From Leptospira alstonii serovar Sichuan str. 79601 (GTDB lineage Bacteria; Spirochaetota; Leptospiria; Leptospirales; Leptospiraceae), in assembly GCF_000347175.1 (NCBI RefSeq), contig NZ_ANIK01000047.1:1-64000 (forward strand): a stretch of DNA of 64,000 bases, in the 5' to 3' direction. Each line of letters begins with the position of its first letter. Position 1 is the first letter of the stretch. Below, piece after piece: positions 21,500 to 39,699 of this stretch. The translations under genes were made by a program, and so were the position numbers. Under the pieces are notes generated by a model. The model ran no database searches and had not been told where the DNA came from. It saw only the letters and a list, made by a program, of their open reading frames with translations.

Positions 21500-21586
21500 A
21501 AAAGCAAAATGCGGGAACTCCGACCTTTGGGCAATCAGGATTCTGGTATTTACTGCCTCCGAAAAAAGAAGTAAAGGTTATTAGTG

Positions 21587-22507
21587 ATGAATATAGGAAT
21601 TGCCGGTGGAACCGGATTGATAGGAAGAGCTCTTGCACTTCGCTTGCTTGAAATGGGTTTTTCGGTAAGAATTTTTAGTCGCTCCTCCAACATTCCCGTA
21701 CTTCTTCGAGGTAAGAAAAATTTGGAGATTGTCAGAGGAGATTTTCCAAAATCTGAGAATTTGGAAGGGTTAGATGGTATAGTGAATTTTGCAGGATCAC
21801 CCATCGCTGGAGTTAGATGGACTCAGAAAGTAAAAGATGAGATTCGTTTTTCCAGGGTGAATTATACCGAAAATTTGGTTTCTTCTATTTCTAAAATTGC
21901 GGGAACTCCACCAAAAGTTTTGATTCAAGGATCTGCTATTGGGTATTACGGTTCTTTTGAAAATGATACCGCAAATTTCACGGAAGATTCTTCTCCTGGT
22001 CAAGATTATCTCGCATCTTTATGTGTTGATTGGGAAGCTGCCGCCGAGCCGGTTACAAAATTTGGTATAAGATTGATTCAAGCCAGGACTGGAATTGTTT
22101 TAAGTCTTTTTGGGGGAGCGCTAAAAAGTATGCTTCCTTCCTTTCGGTTTGGTTTTGGCGGTCCGATTGGTTCTGGAAAACAAATCTTAAGTTGGATTCA
22201 TATCGACGATTTAGTTGGTTCTATTGTTCAATTAATTGAAAATCATAAACTTTCCGGTCCATTCAATCTTGTCGCGCCGAATCCGTTAAGCAATGAAATA
22301 TTTTCAAAAACTCTTGCTCAAATATTGAAGCGTCCTGCATTCTTTAGAGTTCCTGCAACATTGCTAAAGTCCCTCTTTGGAGATGGTGCAAATATAATCG
22401 TAAAGGGTCAGAGAGTAATACCGGAGAAATTGCAAAAGTCAGGATTCTCTTTTTTATATCCAAGACTTGATGAAGCACTGCGGGATCTCCTAATATCAAG
22501 TTCGTAA
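21587..22507 (+). CDS. TIGR01777-family NAD(P)-dependent epimerase
   Basis: About 306 residues. The Rossmann motif [20 protein letters not shown] opens the protein. [28 protein letters not shown] (with the active-site Tyr region), [36 protein letters not shown] and [13 protein letters not shown] are hallmarks of the TIGR01777 (YfcH/SDR39U1-like) short-chain dehydrogenase family; their substrate is unknown. ATG 21587 is taken because AAAGG lies about nine bases upstream; GTG 21584 is an alternative. Codons 21899-21909 contain a GCGGGAACTCC motif (AGTP). Confidence 0.88.
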   Translation: MNIGIAGGTGLIGRALALRLLEMGFSVRIFSRSSNIPVLLRGKKNLEIVRGDFPKSENLEGLDGIVNFAGSPIAGVRWTQKVKDEIRFSRVNYTENLVSSISKIAGTPPKVLIQGSAIGYYGSFENDTANFTEDSSPGQDYLASLCVDWEAAAEPVTKFGIRLIQARTGIVLSLFGGALKSMLPSFRFGFGGPIGSGKQILSWIHIDDLVGSIVQLIENHKLSGPFNLVAPNPLSNEIFSKTLAQILKRPAFFRVPATLLKSLFGDGANIIVKGQRVIPEKLQKSGFSFLYPRLDEALRDLLISSS

Positions 22508-22620
22508 TTTCATAGGATTTTAATGTTGTTGTTTGCGTTTTTTTACAAAATTTACAAAAAAACATTAAATTTTATTCTTACATCGCTCCACGCTGAACTA
22601 TTGAAGAACCGTAGTAGGGT

Positions 22621-23115
22621 GTGGTAAACAAAAAACTTAAAAACGAAACATTATCATCGCAAGGGACGCGTAAAATTACTTGTTCCTTTTTGGTTCCTAA
22701 GAACTTTTATAAAAGACTTGGGTTGAAAAATCAGAAACAAATCGGAAAAAATTTAGAATTTCTTTTAAAGAAATATAGAACAAAAATACTGAAAAGCCAA
22801 AGGATTCATAATAAAACATTTACTTCTTTATATCAAAAAAAAGGGAATGATTTGATAAAACTGAATGTAAGAGTCAATGGTTTCAATTGGGAAGAATTAA
22901 CCCTACTTTCTCGTTCCCATGGGGTATCAAATTGTTATCTCTACACTCTTTTATTGAATTGGGAATATTTTATCGATTCTCAAAATCCATTTTTAAATGA
23001 ATTAAATAAATTCAAGAATCCAAAAATTGCATTAGTTTGGTATCTGGATTTGAATTTTGGACTTTCTCAAAGATTGGTTCATATCTTAAAACGATTTCCC
23101 GAAAAAATAGAATAA
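22621..23115 (+). CDS. DUF1564-type Leptospira protein
   Basis: 164 residues, very basic and A/T-rich. LNVRVNGFNWEELTLLSRSH followed by GVSNCYLYTLLLNWE, and the late ALVWYLDLNFGLSQRLVHIL, resemble the DUF1564 family, a multi-copy Leptospira family of unknown role with a ribbon-helix-helix-like core. DNA binding is a guess from the basic charge. The start is GTG. It stands alone at the end of an A/T-rich block. Confidence 0.65.
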   Translation: MVNKKLKNETLSSQGTRKITCSFLVPKNFYKRLGLKNQKQIGKNLEFLLKKYRTKILKSQRIHNKTFTSLYQKKGNDLIKLNVRVNGFNWEELTLLSRSHGVSNCYLYTLLLNWEYFIDSQNPFLNELNKFKNPKIALVWYLDLNFGLSQRLVHILKRFPEKIE

Positions 23116-23611
23116 TATATTTTTATAATATATCAAGAGTTTGACGTAACAAAATGCGCATGAATTTAATAACTCCTTTATTCCGATTTTTAATTCTGTG
23201 AACTCAATGTTGTTCTCTATGTATCGCAACATAATAATCGTTTTCGCATCTTTTATATCGAACACACGTTAATATAATTTGTAATGAACTTCTGTAATAA
23301 CGGGTATGTTTAATATACTTTTTATGAATTGATTTTTCAAATATATTTAGAGCTTGTCCAGAGCCTTAGAAATGTGGGAACTCCCTTGCTTTTCTTTTCA
23401 AGTTTTGGAACAAGCACTGATATTAAAAATTAGTCTGAAACTCTTAAATTCAGCGGCTACTCGTAGATACGGGAAAGAGGATGATGTTTAAGGACAAATT
23501 CTAAATCCAAAAATAACAAATAATTTGGTAAAATTTCCGCTTAAGCTTCCGATGAATAAGCTTGTCCAAGTTTATAATTCATTTTTTAAGGGAGTTCCCA
23601 CAAAACTTTGA
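23116..23611. other. Repeat-bearing intergenic region
   Basis: 496 bp, A/T-rich, no gene. It contains an ATGCGAAAGCGATT-type element on the minus strand (23225-23270), GTGGGAACTCC at 23374-23384 and GGAGTTCCCAC at 23591-23601. Confidence 0.6.
23225..23270 (-). repeat. ATGCGAAAGCGATT element, copy 3
   Basis: On the minus strand: AACGTGTGTTCGATATAAAA then GATGCGAAAACGATTATTAT and GTTGCG. It is diverged but collinear with copies 1 and 2. Confidence 0.6.
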
Positions 23612-24229
23612 TCAAAGAAAGAATTCTTCTCGAATAACGGGATGATTCTTGAGAGTATCCAATGCTCTTTGTATCAATTTTTTGCCAATCTCCGTATGAT
23701 TCCATACGTTCAGCCCCGACGGATGCGGTAACGGGACCCAATCGAGTCGGATTCCGTAGAGTTCACGCGAAAAACTCCTACCGATCACGTCCTCAAGTTT
23801 GTACTTCCCGCACTCAAACAACTGATCAATCGCGAGTTTCCCGATCGGAATCAAAAGTTCCGGCTTATGAAAACGAACTTCGAATTCGAGAAACTCGGAA
23901 CAGTTCTTTACTTCTTCCGCATCCGGTTTACGATCACCGCTCTTCGCTTTACCGGGAAAACATCTACATACCGCGGACATGTTCACTTTACTTCGAAAGA
24001 CTTCCTCTTCGATTCCGATCTTATTGAACCAGCCGAAAAGTGTTTTACCCGCCGTGTAGGCAAAGGGTCTGCCGAATCTTTCTTCGTGAACACCGGGAGC
24101 CTGGCCTAAACTGATGATCCTTGAGGACGGAACACAGCCGTGAACCGGGTTGCCTACCATTTTCGGACATTTCTCGCAGCTCAAAAGACGAGCAATATGA
24201 TTTGAATATTCTAATTTTCTACTTTTCAT
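23612..24229 (-). CDS. Uracil-DNA glycosylase superfamily protein
   Basis: 205 residues. SRIISLGQAPGVHEERFGRP followed by FAYTAGKTLFGW is motif 1 of the UDG superfamily (family 4/5 style GxAPG...G.PF). SAVCRCFPGK and ELLIPIGKLAIDQLF are central motifs, and WVPLPHPSGLNVWN holds the DNA-intercalating motif 2. CEKCPKMV and later Cys residues could bind the [4Fe-4S] cluster of these families. The enzyme would cut uracil from DNA to start base-excision repair. Confidence 0.85.
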   Translation of the reverse strand: MKSRKLEYSNHIARLLSCEKCPKMVGNPVHGCVPSSRIISLGQAPGVHEERFGRPFAYTAGKTLFGWFNKIGIEEEVFRSKVNMSAVCRCFPGKAKSGDRKPDAEEVKNCSEFLEFEVRFHKPELLIPIGKLAIDQLFECGKYKLEDVIGRSFSRELYGIRLDWVPLPHPSGLNVWNHTEIGKKLIQRALDTLKNHPVIREEFFL

Positions 24230-24301
24230 TCGACGTAAAATTGAATTGAACGAGATACGGATCGCGTATGTAAACGCGCCTATCGACTCGGATCAAAGAT
24301 T

Positions 24302-25453
24302 TTAAAATTCTTTAACTCCGTCGGAGATACGAAACGAGTATAATTCCGGTTCGTTTTCAAATTGTTTAAAGTAACGAATTTTTATTTTATCAAACAAAGT
24401 ATTCTTTCTACCTACTTTGTCCAGTACCAAAACACAACCGCCAAAACCTCCTCCGATCATTCTTGCACCCGGAGTTCCTTCTAATCTAAGCTCTTCGACT
24501 ATAAAATCCGTTTCTTCGCAAGAAACTTCGTAATCTTTGGAAAGGGAAAGATGGCATTCGAAAAGGATTTCGCCCACCGCTTTCGCATTACCGCTTTTTA
24601 AATTCTCGATCAAATTAAAAGTTCTAAGTCTTTCTCCGATAACGTGTCTTGCCCTTTTTTGTTCGATTTCGGAAAGGCCGAACGAAACGTTTTCCAAATC
24701 TTCTAATTCGGCTTGATAAAGAGTTTGGAGGGAGGGTTTGTATTTTTTGATTTTTTGAAACGCGGATTCCACCTCTTTTCTGCGACGATTGTAAGCGCTG
24801 TCCTTAAGCGAATGTTTTACCTTCGAATCAATCAGATAAAATTCGTGACCTTCCAAATCCATCTGGTGAAAATCATACCGTAGACTTTCCGTATCGAGAG
24901 CGATACAAAATCCTTCCTTTGCGGTGGAGATAACGAATTGATCCATAATTCCGCAATTGACTCCGACAAAGTGATTTTCTGCGTTTTGACTTAACAAAGC
25001 GATCTCTTCTCTGGAAAGTTTCCAGTCGTGAATTTCGGAAAGAGCGAATGCGATCGCGACTTCGAATGCGGCGGAAGAAGAAAGTCCGGCGCCTTGCGGA
25101 ATATTGCCCCAGACGACTAAGTCGAAAAAATCCGAAATGAAACCGAGTTTTCTAAATTCTTCGATCACTCCATAGACATAGTTTACCCAGTGATGATTGG
25201 AATCATAAACGATCGATTCTGTTTCGATTTTTTCTCCGGAAGAAATGGAATAAATTCCGAATTTTCGTACCTTATTTTTACGAATTGCGATTCGGATCGA
25301 AAAGTCGATCGCAGCGGGAAGAACGATTCCACCCACGTAATCCACATGTTCGCCGATGATGTTGATTCTACCCGGAGCGGAGAAAAAGCGAATGTTTTCC
25401 TCGTTTGCAGGAAACTCGCTTTTCAGGATTTTTGTTAATTCATCTTGATTCAT
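24302..25453 (-). CDS. galK: Galactokinase
   Basis: 383 residues, normal for GHMP-family galactokinase. FSAPGRINIIGEHVDYVGG is the galactokinase signature, IPQGAGLSSSAAFEVAIAFA is the GHMP ATP-binding loop, and GARMIGGGFGGCVLVL is the C-terminal GHMP motif. CGIMDQFVIS holds the catalytic Asp. The product phosphorylates galactose at C1 in the cytoplasm (Leloir pathway). No other gal gene is adjacent. It lies 72 bp upstream of the UDG gene on the same strand. Confidence 0.92.
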   Translation of the reverse strand: MNQDELTKILKSEFPANEENIRFFSAPGRINIIGEHVDYVGGIVLPAAIDFSIRIAIRKNKVRKFGIYSISSGEKIETESIVYDSNHHWVNYVYGVIEEFRKLGFISDFFDLVVWGNIPQGAGLSSSAAFEVAIAFALSEIHDWKLSREEIALLSQNAENHFVGVNCGIMDQFVISTAKEGFCIALDTESLRYDFHQMDLEGHEFYLIDSKVKHSLKDSAYNRRRKEVESAFQKIKKYKPSLQTLYQAELEDLENVSFGLSEIEQKRARHVIGERLRTFNLIENLKSGNAKAVGEILFECHLSLSKDYEVSCEETDFIVEELRLEGTPGARMIGGGFGGCVLVLDKVGRKNTLFDKIKIRYFKQFENEPELYSFRISDGVKEF

Positions 25454-26297
25454 TCAATGGCTGATTTGGAAAATCTCGGAAACATTGTCGAAAGGATTGA
25501 TTCTCGTCAATCCTTCTCCATTTTAGAGTTTGTAAGATCTTACTTTTAAAATAGCGCGGTTTGTGGAGAAAGTTCGGGCGAATAAGAAACTCAAGTCGAC
25601 TTCCTAAGGGGCGTGTGGCAGGTCGCGAATTTCATAGCAAAAATGCGACCGACCGCGCTTGAACTCAATGTTTCTCCCTACGGGTAGAAACATAATGCTC
25701 CAATCAACAAATTGATAGATCGCTCTCAAAGAGAAACTCTTTCGTCATTCCAATTTGTTGATTCCGTTTCAATCGCTTTCGCATTGGTTATATCAAATTC
25801 ACGTTAAAATACGGGCGCCTCCTTCCGATCTGTGATCACGACGCCGTGGACCCGTAGCGGGAGGGTTTGGCAATAAGAAACATAGGAGGAGTGAGCGAAG
25901 TTTGAGTTTTAGGACCGAGCTTTTTTTCGTAACTTCGCCTAACGGTGTTAAAAAACGGAAAGAACTTGTTGTAGTTCCCGCATTTTAGGGTCTGAATTCA
26001 GACATTAGCGGACAAGTAAGATTAGTCGAGATGTGAAGCCCTAACTCCCTCGTTACTCGAAACGCGGGAACTCCAGCAAAATTCTAGATCTTCTGTAAAA
26101 ATCCCCGCAGGCTGCACATGGTTGCGACCCTAAGGAGCAAAATTGAATTCAACGCTGAAAGTAACATGGACTGCATCAAAGCGGATTTTTCTTGCCCGTC
26201 GATTTCGTTTTTTCAAACTGTTCAAGCGTTCTCTTTTGGGGAGAATTTGGAACTGCTTTCGCGACAGAAATGTGAAAAGGGAATTTCGTAATAAATT
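25454..26297. other. Repeat-rich intergenic region
   Basis: 844 bp with no convincing gene. It holds fragments shared with other gaps (ACCGACCGCGCTTGAACTCA near 25640-25660), an ATGCGAAAGCGATT element on the minus strand (25771-25805), a degenerate GGACC-rich stretch (25845-25930), GTAGTTCCCGC at 25971-25981 and GCGGGAACTCC at 26064-26074. Confidence 0.6.
25771..25805 (-). repeat. ATGCGAAAGCGATT element, copy 4
   Basis: On the minus strand: AACGTGAATTTGATATAACC then AATGCGAAAGCGATT. It matches copies 1, 2 and 5 almost base for base over this core. Confidence 0.7.
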
Positions 26298-27635
<1,338 letters not shown>

Positions 27636-27693
27636 AGACCTTCTTAAAATCTGTCGAGCGCCAATAGAAGCGAGACACTTTAGTTTCACAAGT

Positions 27694-27704
27694 GTGGGAA
27701 CTCC
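27694..27704 (+). repeat. GTGGGAACTCC motif downstream of pgi
   Basis: Exact copy 60 bases after the pgi stop. The nearby 27659-27675 also shares 17 bases (CGCCAATAGAAGCGAGA) with 2301-2317. Confidence 0.65.
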
Positions 27705-27881
27705 TGCAAATTTCCCTCACAAACTCTAAAAAACTTCGAGCCGTTAGGCGATATGATTTCGGACAAATAGAAACTTCGGAAAAGAATTATGGGTGACTAA
27801 ATGTTCATTTTGTCTAAGGACAAAATCTGAAAATTCATTTTCCTGCTTGACATCTTTTAAAATAAAAAGCCGGATGAAGGC

Positions 27882-28214
27882 GTGAAGGGACGCAGAAACA
27901 AAATCGGCTTTCAACTAACGATTTTTATCCTGGCGTTTTTGTTTCTATCCATTTCAGTCGTTCCTTCCGGCAATCTTCCCGGGAAGTTGCATCCCCACAA
28001 ACAAACAATAGACGGGGTCGAATCCGAATACAAAGAGCCGGTTCAGTTGGAGGAAGAGTTTGAATTCCTACTTAGTTTCCTCTCTTTAACCCATAAAAAT
28101 ATCCTATTCGTATTCAAAGGCAAAGTAACTTCCCTCCAGGATAGGTTCCAATTCCATTTCTGTAACTTCCAAACTCTAAATCTGCTGAATTTACCTCCTC
28201 CTTCTCTCGCCTAA
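27882..28214 (+). CDS. Small exported or membrane protein, unknown
   Basis: 110 residues from a GTG start. A basic N-terminus (MKGRRNKIGF) and one long hydrophobic stretch (QLTIFILAFLFLSISVVPSG) point to a signal peptide or anchor; the remainder has no motif I know and ends NLLNLPPPSLA. I do not recognise the family. It may be a small accessory protein or a remnant, as the 320 bp that follow contain no gene. Confidence 0.45.
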   Translation: MKGRRNKIGFQLTIFILAFLFLSISVVPSGNLPGKLHPHKQTIDGVESEYKEPVQLEEEFEFLLSFLSLTHKNILFVFKGKVTSLQDRFQFHFCNFQTLNLLNLPPPSLA

Positions 28215-28387
28215 CTAGTCTTAGTTTCTAGTTTTGTCCTTGCGGGGGAAATATGTCTTACAAAACGTTTTTAGCCGTTTCCGTGATATTCAATGCGCGT
28301 CGTTGGGACTTTTAATCCGTGCCTTCGTCGCCGTTGAATTTTAGTTATGTTCTTACACTGTTTGCAACTTACGGATCTCCAAATTTT

Positions 28388-28443
28388 GCCAATCCCGATC
28401 TTTTGAGAATTTACTCGTAGGTCGGGGTTGGCATATTTTTTTT
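28388..28443 (+). terminator. Intrinsic terminator upstream of the ATPase-like gene
   Basis: GCCAATCCCGATC and GGTCGGGGTTGGC pair along 13 bp (two G-T pairs) around a 19-base loop, followed by ATATTTTTTTTTC. It ends transcription of the small gene before it, or acts as an attenuator for the gene that follows. Apart from it, 28215-28538 shows only a 20-codon open frame at 28253. Confidence 0.75.
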
Positions 28444-28538
28444 CGTCGAGTCGAATTTACGACGGGGCTTCGAAAGAAATAGATTTCTTAAATTCTAAAG
28501 TTCGCATATACCTTTTCTTTTTCCAAAGCGAGCTAAAA

Positions 28539-29489
28539 ATGGGTTTTCTTTCCCGAAAAACTCAGATAGTTTTACTTGAGAATTTTTTCTCAAGAAAAAT
28601 GGACCAAGAATTTAAAAGATGGACCCGTCTTCTCAGGGCGATCGAAACCGGAACGCGGATCGAACTCACGGGATATGTACTCAACGATTCTTTTCGACGG
28701 AATCTGGAAAAGTTCCTAAAACTCTGCCTCGAAAACTACAACAAAAGCGATCTGGCTCCGGTCGTTTATTCGGTAATTCAGGAAATGCTTTTACACGGCG
28801 CGATGTCCAACCTGAGGGAATACTTTTATCAGGAGGAGGGGATCGATTTTTTGGATCAAAACGCGTTCGAAACCAGCGAGGAAGAATTTAGAAAGTTCTT
28901 AAATACCTTCGACTCAAACGCCGTGCGAAACGCGTTAAAGACGAAAGGTTTGTTTTTGAAAGTGATCATTCGTCATAATCATACGGGGATCGCCGCCGAA
29001 GTATTAAATAATTCTAAAGTGATTCCTTTTATTGAAGAACGCCTTAGAAAATATCTCGCATCCGCGATGGAATATAAGGATTTAATGGATTACTATGATT
29101 CTTATCCCGAAGACGAGGACGGCAGGGATATAGGACTTGCGTTTTCGATCCTTATTCTTCGGGAAACCGGACTAAAGCCCGAGTTGCTCCGAATCAGTGT
29201 CGGAGAAAAAGTCCATACTTCCAGATTGGAGGTGCCCTTCGGAGAGGAATATAGAAGTATTCGTAAAAAAAATCGGAACTACGAGGGGGTTTTATCCTTT
29301 CCGAAAGAAAGTCACGAACAGGAAACCGAACTTCCTTGGAAAACAAATCGTTGCAGTTATTGCGGAAGAACCGTGGACGATCGGATTTTTTTTTCCAAAA
29401 TCCCGGACGATGTTCCGATCAAAGGGATTCCCGAACCGGTTCGAGCGGGAAACGGGATCTGCGCTTGGTGTCTTTCCTCTTATCTCTGA
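28539..29489 (+). CDS. Histidine-kinase-like ATPase-fold protein with C-terminal zinc motif
   Basis: About 316 residues. The central part resembles the GHKL (histidine-kinase-type) ATPase fold as seen in spirochaete stand-alone proteins: VVYSVIQEMLLHGAMSNLRE (N-box helix), FLKVIIRHNHTGIAAEVLNN, and DGRDIGLAFSILILRETGL where a G-box would be, but the Gly-rich ATP lid is weak. The end carries two Cys pairs (CSYCGRTVDDR ... GNGICAWCLSSYL), likely a zinc ribbon. Binding of ATP is uncertain. Earlier starts overlap the terminator, so ATG 28539 (or 28599) is preferred. It overlaps the convergent gene by ten bases. Confidence 0.6.
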   Translation: MGFLSRKTQIVLLENFFSRKMDQEFKRWTRLLRAIETGTRIELTGYVLNDSFRRNLEKFLKLCLENYNKSDLAPVVYSVIQEMLLHGAMSNLREYFYQEEGIDFLDQNAFETSEEEFRKFLNTFDSNAVRNALKTKGLFLKVIIRHNHTGIAAEVLNNSKVIPFIEERLRKYLASAMEYKDLMDYYDSYPEDEDGRDIGLAFSILILRETGLKPELLRISVGEKVHTSRLEVPFGEEYRSIRKKNRNYEGVLSFPKESHEQETELPWKTNRCSYCGRTVDDRIFFSKIPDDVPIKGIPEPVRAGNGICAWCLSSYL

Positions 29490-30208
29490 GTAGGAAGTCG
29501 GCAAAGTTCCAAAAATTCTTTCCAACGGGAACCTAAACGTTCCGAAAAATTTTCTTCCTTTAGAGAAAGATAATATTCCTTTTCTCCCAAGTCGACCGCT
29601 TCTCCCGGAAACAATTCTCCGGCTAACATTTGTTTGGCGGAAAGTTCCTTAAAGATATGGGAAAGATCGAAGTAGGTTTCCGGTTGAATTCCTTCCAGAA
29701 CTCGGCTGTTCAACACTGCAATACCTATGTAAAATAGATTTCCCTTCGTGAAAAAGACCTTTTTGTCGGTAAGACCTAGTCCCGTATAACCCGCGGACTC
29801 CGGTTGAGGCAAAAGATACAATAGGCAATCGTTTTCCGAAAGGGAGTTCGGCATTTGGAAACGGTTTTCCGGAAAGTAGAGAAAGTCCGGATTGATGATC
29901 CCGATCGTTTCTCCCATCCAACCCGCTTTTTCCAAACCGGTTCTGATTCCGCCCGCAGTTCCTAAAATTTCTTTTTTTTCCTCCGAGAAGATCAAAGGGA
30001 AGAGGGAAAATGTTTCGAGTTCTTTACGGATTTTTTCCCCCAGATAATGGGTGTTAACGACCGCACCTTCCGCGTTTTGTTTCCAAGCTTGAAATAAGGA
30101 ATAATATACGAGAGGAATTCCGTTTAACGGAAGCAAAGGTTTCGGAACGTCTTTGGTGAGTTCCTTCATTCTGGTTCCGAAACCCGCCGCGGGAATAAAA
30201 AATTTCAA
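29480..30208 (-). CDS. Sugar-phosphate nucleotidylyltransferase, MurU-like
   Basis: 242 residues. The N-terminal signature FIPAAGFGTRMKELTKDVPK, followed by PLLPLNGIPLVYY, and the loop LGTAGGIRTGLEKAG are those of the NTP_transferase family; the length and the pairing with the next gene upstream match MurU, which makes UDP-MurNAc from MurNAc-1-phosphate in a recycling route. The substrate here is inferred from context. It is the last gene of a four-gene minus-strand operon, 19 bp after the kinase gene. Confidence 0.8.
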   Translation of the reverse strand: MKFFIPAAGFGTRMKELTKDVPKPLLPLNGIPLVYYSLFQAWKQNAEGAVVNTHYLGEKIRKELETFSLFPLIFSEEKKEILGTAGGIRTGLEKAGWMGETIGIINPDFLYFPENRFQMPNSLSENDCLLYLLPQPESAGYTGLGLTDKKVFFTKGNLFYIGIAVLNSRVLEGIQPETYFDLSHIFKELSAKQMLAGELFPGEAVDLGEKEYYLSLKEENFSERLGSRWKEFLELCRLPTQR

Positions 30209-30227
30209 AACGAATCCTTTGGAGTTT

Positions 30228-32746
<2,519 letters not shown>

Positions 32747-32784
32747 AAACTAACGCCAAACACTATTTTACCACAAAAACCTTC

Positions 32785-35106
<2,322 letters not shown>

Positions 35107-35375
35107 CCTGATCCCGGGTAAAACCTTAAGTGAGTTTCGACTTACTTTCCATTCTTTGCAAGAACTAATTCCGGATCTTGTTTTTACCGGTTCCGGAAAA
35201 ACGTTCTCGGTCAAAAATCCTTTGAAACTGCACGTGCGATTTCAGTCTTGATAGGATTCGGGTAAGTTGTCGATCATCCGAAATACTCTTTCGGATTCCG
35301 GTTCGCTAAGTTTTGAGACGGATAAATCCGGTTTTACAAAAAGTTAGAACAAAACGAAATAGAGAATCTGCACTT

Positions 35376-36239
35376 ATGAAGTCGATGTACGGATTATTCC
35401 TGAATTACTATCAATGGAAAAAGAAAAAATATATGAAAGAGATTCTCGGGTTTCGAGATCTCGAAGTGGACACCGGAGGGAATTCGATTTATTTTTTGGA
35501 AAAAAATCCCGAAAAAAATAAAACCATTCTTTTGATCCACGGTCTTTTGGATTCCGCAACGGGGCTTAGAAAAGTGGCTCCTAAAATCCGACAGGACTAC
35601 CGGGTTTTGATTCCTGATATTCCCGGATTCGGAAAGAGCAAACTTCCGCCGCTGAAATATCTGTACCAAGTGGACGTATTCGGAGATTTGATCTACGAAG
35701 CCGTTCGTAAACTGAATCTCACCAAACTCGTATTAGGCGGTCATTCGATGGGAGCCTTGATCGCGATGCATATCGCGCTCCGAGATCGGGAAAAAAGAAT
35801 TTCCAAGTTGGTTCTCGTATCCCCCGGAGGAATTCCTCATCGCCAAAGGGACGAGATGAAGGAACTTCTGTTCCCTAAAAACGAAGACGGTCTTTTGAAA
35901 CTCATCGAAGCGTTGTATTACGAAACTCCGGAGCTGCCCGGAAAAATCGCAAGAAAGGCTCTGATTCAAGCTTGGAACGAGCTTCCGAATCAATTTTTGA
36001 CGATCAATACGTTGGAAAGAGAGGAGGAGATTTTTCTCGGAAAAAAACTGGGGGGAATTAAGATTCCGGCCTTGATCGTTTCCGGTAAGGAAGATCCGAT
36101 CACGGACGCGGCGATGACGAAGGAACTCCATTCTTATCTGAAAAAGAGCAAACTCGTTCTGATTCCCGGTGCGAAACACGCGATTCACATGGAAAAACCG
36201 GAAGAGCTTTCTTTGGAAATCAATCGTTATTTGGATTGA
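35376..36239 (+). CDS. Alpha/beta hydrolase
   Basis: About 287 residues. KTILLIHGLLDSATG is the oxyanion-hole HG region, IPDIPGFGKS the loop before the nucleophile, VLGGHSMGALIAMHIAL the nucleophile elbow (GHSMG), LIVSGKEDPITD carries the acidic residue and IPGAKHAIHMEKPEE the catalytic His. The triad is complete. The substrate (an ester or lipid) cannot be told. ATG 35376 is chosen as the start, followed by a basic stretch (YYQWKKKKYMKE). It is divergent from the multi-PAS kinase gene. Confidence 0.88.
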   Translation: MKSMYGLFLNYYQWKKKKYMKEILGFRDLEVDTGGNSIYFLEKNPEKNKTILLIHGLLDSATGLRKVAPKIRQDYRVLIPDIPGFGKSKLPPLKYLYQVDVFGDLIYEAVRKLNLTKLVLGGHSMGALIAMHIALRDREKRISKLVLVSPGGIPHRQRDEMKELLFPKNEDGLLKLIEALYYETPELPGKIARKALIQAWNELPNQFLTINTLEREEEIFLGKKLGGIKIPALIVSGKEDPITDAAMTKELHSYLKKSKLVLIPGAKHAIHMEKPEELSLEINRYLD

Positions 36240-36240
36240 A

Positions 36241-36310
36241 AGTGGAGTTCGTATTAGGGGCCAGCATATTAGATGTTAGTGGATAGAGGTCAGATATCAG
36301 GGTTAAAATT
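36241..36310 (-). repeat. CTGACATCTGACC repeat, copy 3
   Basis: On the minus strand it reads CCCTGATATCTGACCTCTAT then CCACTAACATCTAATATG and CCCCTAATACGAACTCC. It is the inverted counterpart of copy 4 at 38098, on the other side of the DegT gene. Confidence 0.75.
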
Positions 36311-36386
36311 TTTCCGATTGGATCCGTAACGGTATGGAAAAGATCCGGGTTTTGCGGTAAAGCTTAGAAAAGCTTCGATAAAGCCC

Positions 36387-36496
36387 CGCGCGAAGGATAC
36401 GAAGGGTTTGGTCCGTTAAAAGGAAAATATCTCTTCTTTTTAAGGAAGAAATCGGACCGGAGCGAAGCGGAGCCCGAAGTAGCCTGACCCGAGGTC
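36387..36496 (+). repeat. GC-rich dyad repeat, copy 3 (diverged)
   Basis: Contains CGCGAAGGATACGAAGGGTT, TGGTCCG, and later CGGACCGGAGCGAAGCGGAG. It is a diverged relative of 16357-16485, in the same orientation as that copy and opposite to the one at 37901. The gap 36240-36554 holds only repeats. Confidence 0.5.
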
Positions 36497-36554
36497 TTCC
36501 GATCTCATTTTGAAGTCTCTGAATTTCCGAGGGGCGCGCCCGTTTCGAAAGCGA

Positions 36555-37763
<1,209 letters not shown>

Positions 37764-37900
37764 AACCCCCGGTGCTCTTTTAAACTTCGGCAGATTGTCG
37801 TTTTTCCTGAGCGCTAAATCGGTGAGAAGTGCGGAAGCCGCCGCAAAAATTTTTACGGCCGCATCCCGCGAGGAGATCCGATAGTGGCAAAACGTTTTAG

Positions 37901-38033
37901 TTTTTCGGCGCGGGACCGCGCCACTCCGGGCTCGCGGAGTCCCGCTCGGTCCTTAAAGCGGTTTGTGAAACCGAAATGTCCTTGAGTTACCGGACCAAGC
38001 CCTGCGTGTCGCTTGCGGTGCGGGAACTCCCGC
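37901..38033 (-). repeat. GC-rich dyad repeat, copy 2
   Basis: Inverted relative of 16357-16485. It begins with a perfect small palindrome GGCGCGGGACCGCGCC (37907-37922) and ends with GCGGGAACTCCCGC (38020-38033), the most symmetrical copy of the dispersed motif. The gap 37764-38193 contains no gene. Confidence 0.75.
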
Positions 38034-38097
38034 ATTTTTTTAAACGAACGATAAAACTCGGATCTCTTCCGTGCCGTTACGATAAAATCGGAAAAGT

Positions 38098-38152
38098 TTT
38101 AACCTGACATCTGACCCCTATCCACTGACCCCTAGTACGAACTCCCCGTTTT
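38098..38152 (+). repeat. CTGACATCTGACC repeat, copy 4
   Basis: TTAACCTGACATCTGACCCC then TATCCACTGACCCC and TAGTACGAACTCCCCG. Faces copy 3 in inverted orientation across the DegT gene. Confidence 0.75.
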
Positions 38153-38193
38153 GAATCAGAATTGAAATCTTTTCCTCGAAAATATATCTTGTC

Positions 38194-39525
<1,332 letters not shown>

Positions 39526-39625
39526 AATTTTTAACCGAAGTTTTCGAATGTTTTAACCGAATGTTCAATGAGCGAAGTTTTTGAAAACGTTCGATTGGAT
39601 TCCTTGGAACGTCCGAATTTCTTTT

Positions 39626-39677
39626 CTATCGAACCGAATTTTACTTTTCGAAACGTTCGATTGCGGGAATCTGAGTT
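39626..39677 (+). repeat. 52-bp direct repeat, left copy
   Basis: Begins CTATCGAACCGAATTTTACT and ends GCGGGAATCTGAGTT; identical to 40392-40443. The two copies bracket the toxin-antitoxin pair. The 95 bases before it contain a related AAACGTTCGATT. Confidence 0.95.
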
Positions 39678-39699
39678 AAAAACTTTTTATATTGACTCT

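Noticed and set aside
28253..28315. 20-codon frame (MSYKTFLAVSVIFNARRWDF)
   Set aside because: It has a GGGGGAAAT-like site before ATG, but is too short and unlike anything I know; it may be a leader or a remnant.
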